Assembly (NCBI GenBank): GCA_902536305.1 | Contig: CACAWX010000002.1 | Span: 62,001-126,000, forward strand | DNA length: 64,000 nt | Source: an uncultured Pelagibacteraceae bacterium | GTDB lineage: Bacteria > Pseudomonadota > Alphaproteobacteria > Pelagibacterales > Pelagibacteraceae | Direction of reading: 5' to 3' | Shown: positions 58,514 to 64,000 of the stretch, piece by piece | How the letters are laid out: each line of letters starts with the position of its first letter | Numbering within the stretch: position 1 is the first letter of the stretch | Made by a program: the position numbers and the translations under genes | Notes under the pieces: model-generated | What the model saw: the letters and a program-made list of their open reading frames with translations, nothing else | Database searches by the model: none | Told to the model about the DNA's origin: nothing

Positions 58514-59221
58514 TTATTTTCTGTAGCTAATACATTTTAAGGTATCAGTGAACTTTATTTGATTTTCATATTTAGATTTAATTTCACTGATACCAAGATT
58601 AATTTCTTTACTACTCATATTTAATAAGCATGAAATGTATCTCTCTCTGATCATTCTTACGTATTTTTGCTTAGAGATATTTACTTTAAATTTAAAGCTA
58701 GTGTAGCTTATTTCTTTTAAGTTTTTTTTGATTATCTTAAATAAAACTTCTTCTCTTTTTAAACTTTTTTCTAAATTTTTTCTCATTTTTTTAAAACAAG
58801 GTATCTTGTTATTTTTCGTTTTTAATGAAAAAATTAGTATTTTACCTTTATTATTTAAACTTTTTCGAGCTAGATTAAGAAGACGATTAAAATTTGATTT
58901 TGAAAAAAAATGAATAGTTTGTTTAATTAAGATTAGATCATATTTTTCTTGTTTCTTTAAATATTTTAAGGCATCAATTTTCTTAAATACAACATTCTTT
59001 TTAACATCCTTATTTTCAACAACATCAATTCCTATGGGCTTATTTTTAAATTTATATTTTTTTTGAAGGGCGGAAATAATATTAGCTCTTCCACATCCAA
59101 TATCTAATATTTTTGAATTTTTATTAAAATTAATTTTTGTTTTAAGAAATTTATTAAATTGAGAGACGTATGATTTAGATGATAACCAGGTTTTGTTATC
59201 CCAGTTTCTTAATCTTTTCAT
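58514..59221 (-). CDS. class I SAM-dependent methyltransferase
   Basis: ILDIGCGRANIISALQKKY. Confidence 0.82.
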   Translation of the reverse strand: MKRLRNWDNKTWLSSKSYVSQFNKFLKTKINFNKNSKILDIGCGRANIISALQKKYKFKNKPIGIDVVENKDVKKNVVFKKIDALKYLKKQEKYDLILIKQTIHFFSKSNFNRLLNLARKSLNNKGKILIFSLKTKNNKIPCFKKMRKNLEKSLKREEVLFKIIKKNLKEISYTSFKFKVNISKQKYVRMIRERYISCLLNMSSKEINLGISEIKSKYENQIKFTDTLKCISYRK

Positions 59222-60129
59222 TAGAGAGCCACGATAGCAGCTGCGATAGAAGCCAATCTAGCGGGCGCGCTATCAGCTCGACTAGTAATTACCACTGGAA
59301 CTTTTCCACCAACAACGACACCTGCTGCACATGCACCCATAAAGTAAATCATCATTTTTACTAAACCATTACCGGCTTCAACGTTAGGAACCAATAAAAT
59401 ATCAGTTTTACCTGCAACAGCATTATTAATTCCTTTAATCTGAGCAGCTTTTTCTGAGACTGAATTATCAAAAGCCATAGGTCCAAATACATCTGCATCA
59501 ATTCCTTCTTTTTTTGCTCTATCAGTTAGTTCCTTTGCGTCCAAGGAGCTTGGTACGCTTTCTAATACTTCCTCTGTAGCAGATAGCACTGAAACTTTAG
59601 GTTTATTTATTCCGATTCTTTTTGCAAAATCCACAGAGTTTTTAAGTATATGCATTTTTGTTTCTAACTTTGGCAAAACGTTTAAAGCTCCATCAGTAAT
59701 AATAAAAGGTTTGTCATCTTTATCTAATGTCATATGCCAAACATGGCTTAATCTTTTTTTACCTATTAAATTTAAATCTCTTTTAAGGACAGCTTTCATT
59801 AATATATCAGTATGAATATGGCCTTTAACAATAATTTTGACTTTTCCTTCACTAGCCATTTCAGCTGCTATCGGCGCAGTATTATTTTCTATTGGTTCAT
59901 TAATAATCTCAAAGTTTGAAATATCCCAATTAATATCTTTTGCTATACCTTCAATTATTTTTTGGTCTCCAATGAATATTGGATCGATTAAACCTTCTTC
60001 GACTGCCTGTTTAGTAGACTCTATGGAAACTGCTTTACCAGCGTTAACAATAACAACTTTAATAGGACCTTTGGTTTTAGCCAATTTAATTAACTGCTCA
60101 GGACAAACTATTTCTTTATTTGATAGCAT
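59221..60129 (-). CDS. phosphate acetyl/butyryltransferase family protein
   Basis: GHIHTDILMKAVLKRDLNLIGKKRLSHVWHM; FGPMAFDNSVSEKAAQIKGI. Confidence 0.9.
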   Translation of the reverse strand: MLSNKEIVCPEQLIKLAKTKGPIKVVIVNAGKAVSIESTKQAVEEGLIDPIFIGDQKIIEGIAKDINWDISNFEIINEPIENNTAPIAAEMASEGKVKIIVKGHIHTDILMKAVLKRDLNLIGKKRLSHVWHMTLDKDDKPFIITDGALNVLPKLETKMHILKNSVDFAKRIGINKPKVSVLSATEEVLESVPSSLDAKELTDRAKKEGIDADVFGPMAFDNSVSEKAAQIKGINNAVAGKTDILLVPNVEAGNGLVKMMIYFMGACAAGVVVGGKVPVVITSRADSAPARLASIAAAIVAL

Positions 60130-61126
60130 TTAAATCATTTAATTCTTTTAAGATCTTAGGAGGTATAAATATATCTTTATTTAAATTTTTTCTATAAATT
60201 TTATTTTTTCTCTCCCCTGGGTATAATATTGATGTGAAACCTTTAGCTTTAGGGAGCCTCTTAATTCTAGAGATATTAATTTTCATTTCTTTTAAAAAGT
60301 TTCCTCCAATAAAAATTTTTGGATTTAAAGTTATAAATAAATGACCCATATTTTGTGGTCCCGTCAAATCATCAAAAGGATCTTTAGTTTTTCCTGAATG
60401 ACTCGATCCTGTTAAAACTCCACTTAAAATATCTACCATCCAAGCAAGTCCAGAACCTCTAAAAGTTGAAATAGGAATTTGTGATCCTTTAAGAGCTTTA
60501 TCAGCATCTGTAGTTATTTTTCCATTTTTATCTAACGCTACACCATACGGTATTTTTTGACCAAGTTTACTTGCTCTTCTTATTGCTCCTCTATTAATCA
60601 TTGATGTAGAAGTATCCAATATAAAAGGAACCTTGCCAGTTGGAACTCCAAAACAAATCGGATTAGTGCCAAACAAAGATTTTTTAGATCCGTGAGGAGC
60701 TAAGGCAGGAGGACCATTTGTAAAACAAAAAGTCATTAGATTTTTTTTAACTGCTTGTTCAGCATAAAAACTTGAAAGCCCATAGTGCCCACTTCTCTTA
60801 ATACCTACAATACCTATTCCAGTTTTTTTTGCATTTTTTATTGCTTGCTTAATTCCAAAATCAGCTGCAACAAATCCAATACTGTTATCAGCATTTACAT
60901 ACGACACTGAATTACTAATTTTTTTAATCTTAATTTTCGGTTTTGGATTTATAACTTTTGCTTTTAATCTTTCACAATACATTTTAAGCCTTGCAAGACC
61001 ATGACCTTTTGCTTCCAAAACTTCTGCTTTAATTAAATAATTAGAGCAAATTTCTGAATGATTTTTTGATAGTTTATGTTTTAAAAAAATTTGATTAAGT
61101 ATTTTTTTTAAAAGTTTTTTTTTCAC
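60116..61126 (-). CDS. malate/L-lactate dehydrogenase family (LDH2/MDG2; ComC-like candidate)
   Basis: EAKGHGLARLKMYCERLKAK; IGIVGIKRSGHYGLSSFYAEQAVKKNLMTFCFTNGPPALAPHGSKKSLFGTNPICFGVP. Confidence 0.88.
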   Translation of the reverse strand: MKKKLLKKILNQIFLKHKLSKNHSEICSNYLIKAEVLEAKGHGLARLKMYCERLKAKVINPKPKIKIKKISNSVSYVNADNSIGFVAADFGIKQAIKNAKKTGIGIVGIKRSGHYGLSSFYAEQAVKKNLMTFCFTNGPPALAPHGSKKSLFGTNPICFGVPTGKVPFILDTSTSMINRGAIRRASKLGQKIPYGVALDKNGKITTDADKALKGSQIPISTFRGSGLAWMVDILSGVLTGSSHSGKTKDPFDDLTGPQNMGHLFITLNPKIFIGGNFLKEMKINISRIKRLPKAKGFTSILYPGERKNKIYRKNLNKDIFIPPKILKELNDLNAIK

Positions 61127-61557
61127 TTAAACTTTATTTTTCCTTTTTCTTCCCAAAAATTGGTTCTCTGTTCTGGATTTTCAACCAAATTTTTGCACAA
61201 CAAGCCATACTTTTTAGCAAGAGAAGAAAAATCTTTTTTTGCTAATTCTACAAAATTATTAACATTATCTTTTGTTATTTGGGACATAACTTCTGAATTA
61301 AATCCCATTATTTCACCTAAATCATAAGTATATTTAAGTGAAACATCTGCACTAATTTCTAAATTATCAATAATGTTTTTATCTTTTCCTGCTTTTTTAA
61401 AACTTACTGCCGCCACTTTATAAAAACTGTAACAGTTTAAGTATTCTTTTTGTATGTTTTCCATTACATATTTGGCGACTTTACCCTCTTTAGCTTGGTC
61501 GCTTGCATTTAAAGAAACAGGTATAAGAAATAAAGTAATTAGCAATATTTTTTTCAT
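61123..61557 (-). CDS. hypothetical exported protein
   Basis: Signal peptide; overlaps both neighbours. Confidence 0.65.
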   Translation of the reverse strand: MKKILLITLFLIPVSLNASDQAKEGKVAKYVMENIQKEYLNCYSFYKVAAVSFKKAGKDKNIIDNLEISADVSLKYTYDLGEIMGFNSEVMSQITKDNVNNFVELAKKDFSSLAKKYGLLCKNLVENPEQRTNFWEEKGKIKFK

Positions 61558-61970
61558 TAACTTTCTAATTTATATTTTATTATTTTGTCACAATTTGAAA
61601 TTATACTTATACCTTCTTGGTCATTAAGAATACTTTTTAATTTTATAGTTTTATCAAAAATATCAAATATCATTTTACTATATATTGAAGGATAATTTGA
61701 AATCTCTGCACTTATTTCGCCATTTTTCATTGTTATTATTTTATTTAAAGTATTATTCTTTTTAACACGAAGATCATTTAATTTTAATCTTTCATAAGTT
61801 TCATCAGTATAAATAAATTCTCTTGTCATTAAACCTTTATTCATATCAAGTTTATATTCATTTTTCTCAAAGTCATAATTTTTACTTTTACAATTCTTAA
61901 AAACTAAAATTTCTGCAGATAGTGGTAAGCAAATTAACTTAAATATTAAAATATATAAAATGATTTTCAT
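61557..61970 (-). CDS. hypothetical exported protein
   Basis: Signal-like N-terminus, 137 aa. Confidence 0.6.
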   Translation of the reverse strand: MKIILYILIFKLICLPLSAEILVFKNCKSKNYDFEKNEYKLDMNKGLMTREFIYTDETYERLKLNDLRVKKNNTLNKIITMKNGEISAEISNYPSIYSKMIFDIFDKTIKLKSILNDQEGISIISNCDKIIKYKLES

Positions 61971-61974
61971 AAGA

Positions 61975-63072
61975 TCATTTATTTATCTTTGAGAGAATTT
62001 CCCTCAAAAATAGGTCTTTATGATAATAGTCATTTAAATGTGAAGCAACATCGTTTTCTCTATAGATACTTTCAATTTTAAACGAAGAGAAATCCATTTG
62101 ACTCATATTGATATGTTTAAATCTTTTATTATCAAAAGGAACAAGGACCTCATCTATATATTCAGAAATATTAACCTCATATATATTTTTTAAATTATTT
62201 AAGTGTGGAAAGCTTGTTAAATATATTTTTTCTAAATTTTTCTCATAAGATAAAAATTTTAAATATTCTTTTAAAGATTTTTGAAAATTTACTTTTGATG
62301 AATAATCGTAATTCATTAATTCTTTTTGAATTTGATAAAAACCACACTTACTATTATTTCTAAGCTTTAAACCTTTTTGTTGAATTTGATTAGCAAGATT
62401 TAAATTCCTTTTAATAAAATATTGTATTTTTAGATATGGGAACTTTAATATTTTTAATAAGTTATTTGATAGATATAGTTCTGAATAAAGATAAATTTTT
62501 GAGTAATCATAAGTTGCTCTTGTAAATTTTTCTCTTTGAACTCTAATTAAATCTCCGTTGGAGGAATAAATTTTATTATGTTTATACCTACAACTTTCAT
62601 CACCTATATCAGTTTGATCTAAATGTATAATAAGTATCTGAGGTAAAATGTTAAAATCCTTCTTCAGTATTTTGAATTGAACGTGCATCACGCTGGGAGC
62701 AAATGAAGTTATTCCAGCATTATAAATATTGATTTTATTATTTTTACCAAAGTTTTTAACAAATAATTCAGAATTTTTTATATTTGAAATATCCTCTACC
62801 CAAGAGTCTCCTTGCATTAAAATAGTTTTTTTGAAATTATCATTAAAAATTATTTCTGAAAAAAGATAATTATTATTATTAAAATTTAATTTATTAACAT
62901 CACGTAAATGATGAATTTTATCTGAGTAATTTTTATGAAACTCTAGATCTGCCCTGTTTTTAAATACCAACTCTCTATAGCCATTTATTTCAAATATTCC
63001 AAAAATACCAAAAGAAATATATATTATTAATATAACTAAAAAGTAGGTGATAAAATAGAATTTCTTTTTCAT
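61975..63072 (-). CDS. SGNH-hydrolase-like membrane-anchored protein
   Basis: N-terminal TM; MQGDSWVED, NAGITSFAPS, ASHLNDYYH blocks. Confidence 0.6.
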   Translation of the reverse strand: MKKKFYFITYFLVILIIYISFGIFGIFEINGYRELVFKNRADLEFHKNYSDKIHHLRDVNKLNFNNNNYLFSEIIFNDNFKKTILMQGDSWVEDISNIKNSELFVKNFGKNNKINIYNAGITSFAPSVMHVQFKILKKDFNILPQILIIHLDQTDIGDESCRYKHNKIYSSNGDLIRVQREKFTRATYDYSKIYLYSELYLSNNLLKILKFPYLKIQYFIKRNLNLANQIQQKGLKLRNNSKCGFYQIQKELMNYDYSSKVNFQKSLKEYLKFLSYEKNLEKIYLTSFPHLNNLKNIYEVNISEYIDEVLVPFDNKRFKHINMSQMDFSSFKIESIYRENDVASHLNDYYHKDLFLREILSKINK

Positions 63073-63106
63073 ATTAGAACATTAAGTAATTAAATAGAAA
63101 AAATTT

Positions 63107-63808
63107 TCACTTATAAGATTTATATCTCTGCATGGATGCTTCAGCTAAAATCAAATTAGGATCCATAAAAATTCTTGACAGCTTAGCCTTCTTAAAAGAC
63201 TTGTAGGCAAATATTGCTATCGGTAACTCTGTACAACCCAAAATAATTTTCTTACAATTCATTTTTAATAAATAATTTACCGCTGGTTTTAAAGCTTTCT
63301 CTGCATCCCTAGTCTTTCCCATTTTAACTAATTTTATCGATTTGTTTACGTTTTTAATTTGCAACTTTTTAGTTGGTAAAATCAAATTAAACCTTTTATC
63401 AAAGAAGTGATTATAAACTCCAGTTTTGACTGTTGCATCGGTTGCAAGCAAGCCAATTTTAGATTTTACTTTACAGTTTTTCTTTGAGTTAAAATATACA
63501 ACTTCTGGCATATTCAAAATTGGTATTTTAATTAACTTTTTAAGATCTTTATACCAATAATGAGCAGTATTACATGGTATAGAAATGAATTTACACTTAT
63601 TTCGTTGCAAAAATTTACAGCCTTCGACTAAACTTCTTAAAACTTTTTTATATTTTTTTAAGTTTTGTTTTCTATCTGGTATATTTGATTTATTATAAAG
63701 CAAAAATAAAGGATAATTTTGATCAGACTTTCCTCTATTAAGTTTTGCTAATTTGGTACAAAAGTCTAATCCGGCTTGTGTGCCCATGCCACCAAGTATT
63801 CCAATCAT
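63107..63808 (-). CDS. aspartate/glutamate racemase family protein
   Basis: MIGILGGMGTQAGLDFCTKL; SIPCNTAHYWY; ILGCTELPI. Confidence 0.92.
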   Translation of the reverse strand: MIGILGGMGTQAGLDFCTKLAKLNRGKSDQNYPLFLLYNKSNIPDRKQNLKKYKKVLRSLVEGCKFLQRNKCKFISIPCNTAHYWYKDLKKLIKIPILNMPEVVYFNSKKNCKVKSKIGLLATDATVKTGVYNHFFDKRFNLILPTKKLQIKNVNKSIKLVKMGKTRDAEKALKPAVNYLLKMNCKKIILGCTELPIAIFAYKSFKKAKLSRIFMDPNLILAEASMQRYKSYK

Positions 63809-63821
63809 AAATTAAATTTTA

Positions 63822-64000
63822 TTAACCTTTTCCTCGCCAAGGAATAGTCTTATCAATTATCTTTCTGATTGTGATATCGAATATCAATCCTAACATTCCC
63901 ATAATAAATATTGTGATCCAGATTACTTCATATTGAAAATATTTTTTCGCGACATTTTCGACAAAACCTACTCCAGTTGTACCTGCTAAAAACTCAGCAG
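63822..64000 (-). CDS. ABC transporter permease (NitT/TauT-type), C-terminal end, partial
   Basis: Minus-strand read LAEFLAGTTGVGFVENVAKKYFQYEVIWITIFIMGMLGLIFDITIRKIIDKTIPWRGKG*. Confidence 0.75.
   Translation of the reverse strand, partial: AEFLAGTTGVGFVENVAKKYFQYEVIWITIFIMGMLGLIFDITIRKIIDKTIPWRGKG

Noticed and set aside
59179-60133. Plus-strand ORFs over the Pta-like gene
   Set aside because: Antisense to a supported CDS; no motif or RBS.
1-64000. Mobile elements, prophage, CRISPR array, toxin-antitoxin modules
   Set aside because: No transposase/integrase motifs, no regularly spaced repeats, no phage structural genes and no recognisable TA pair were seen.

Overview
The window is about 70% AT, densely packed with mostly overlapping or short-spaced operons, and looks chromosomal. 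Gene content and style resemble a SAR11/Pelagibacterales alphaproteobacterium (inferred, not searched). No tRNA, rRNA, CRISPR, transposase or prophage was seen. Main blocks: (1) gcvP 3' end, then a flavin amine-oxidase/DUF1365/CFA-synthase/DUF3833 operon, SodB, SDR, TspO, MsrA, and a cryptochrome/photolyase-type cluster (about 0-15.5 kb; light/oxidative-stress theme), including an 870-aa fusion protein. (2) Housekeeping genes: hisI, folE, AcuI-like MDR, LysR, M50 protease, HU, amt, bcp, recX, cysQ, mnmA. (3) A sulfonate/sulfite region at about 34-55 kb: nucleotidyltransferase-aprM-aprB-aprA-orf-tauE, suyAB, xsc, a TRAP transporter with HpsN-like and MDR dehydrogenases, plus pta and an LDH2/ComC-like gene at 59-61 kb. 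(4) A compact operon of small dimeric alpha/beta-barrel-like proteins at 56.3-58.5 kb. Genes missing from the supplied ORF track that I read directly: a DUF2256 protein, a 27-aa very basic protein with a strong Shine-Dalgarno, a DUF3553 protein, a DUF5989 protein, and small membrane ORFs. Top candidates for something undescribed: a multi-hairpin structured RNA at about 30122-30292, the decayed second ammonium-transporter copy at about 24.1 kb, the small-protein operon with a truncated GYD-like remnant, and the CRP-like/acyltransferase/SGNH fusion.
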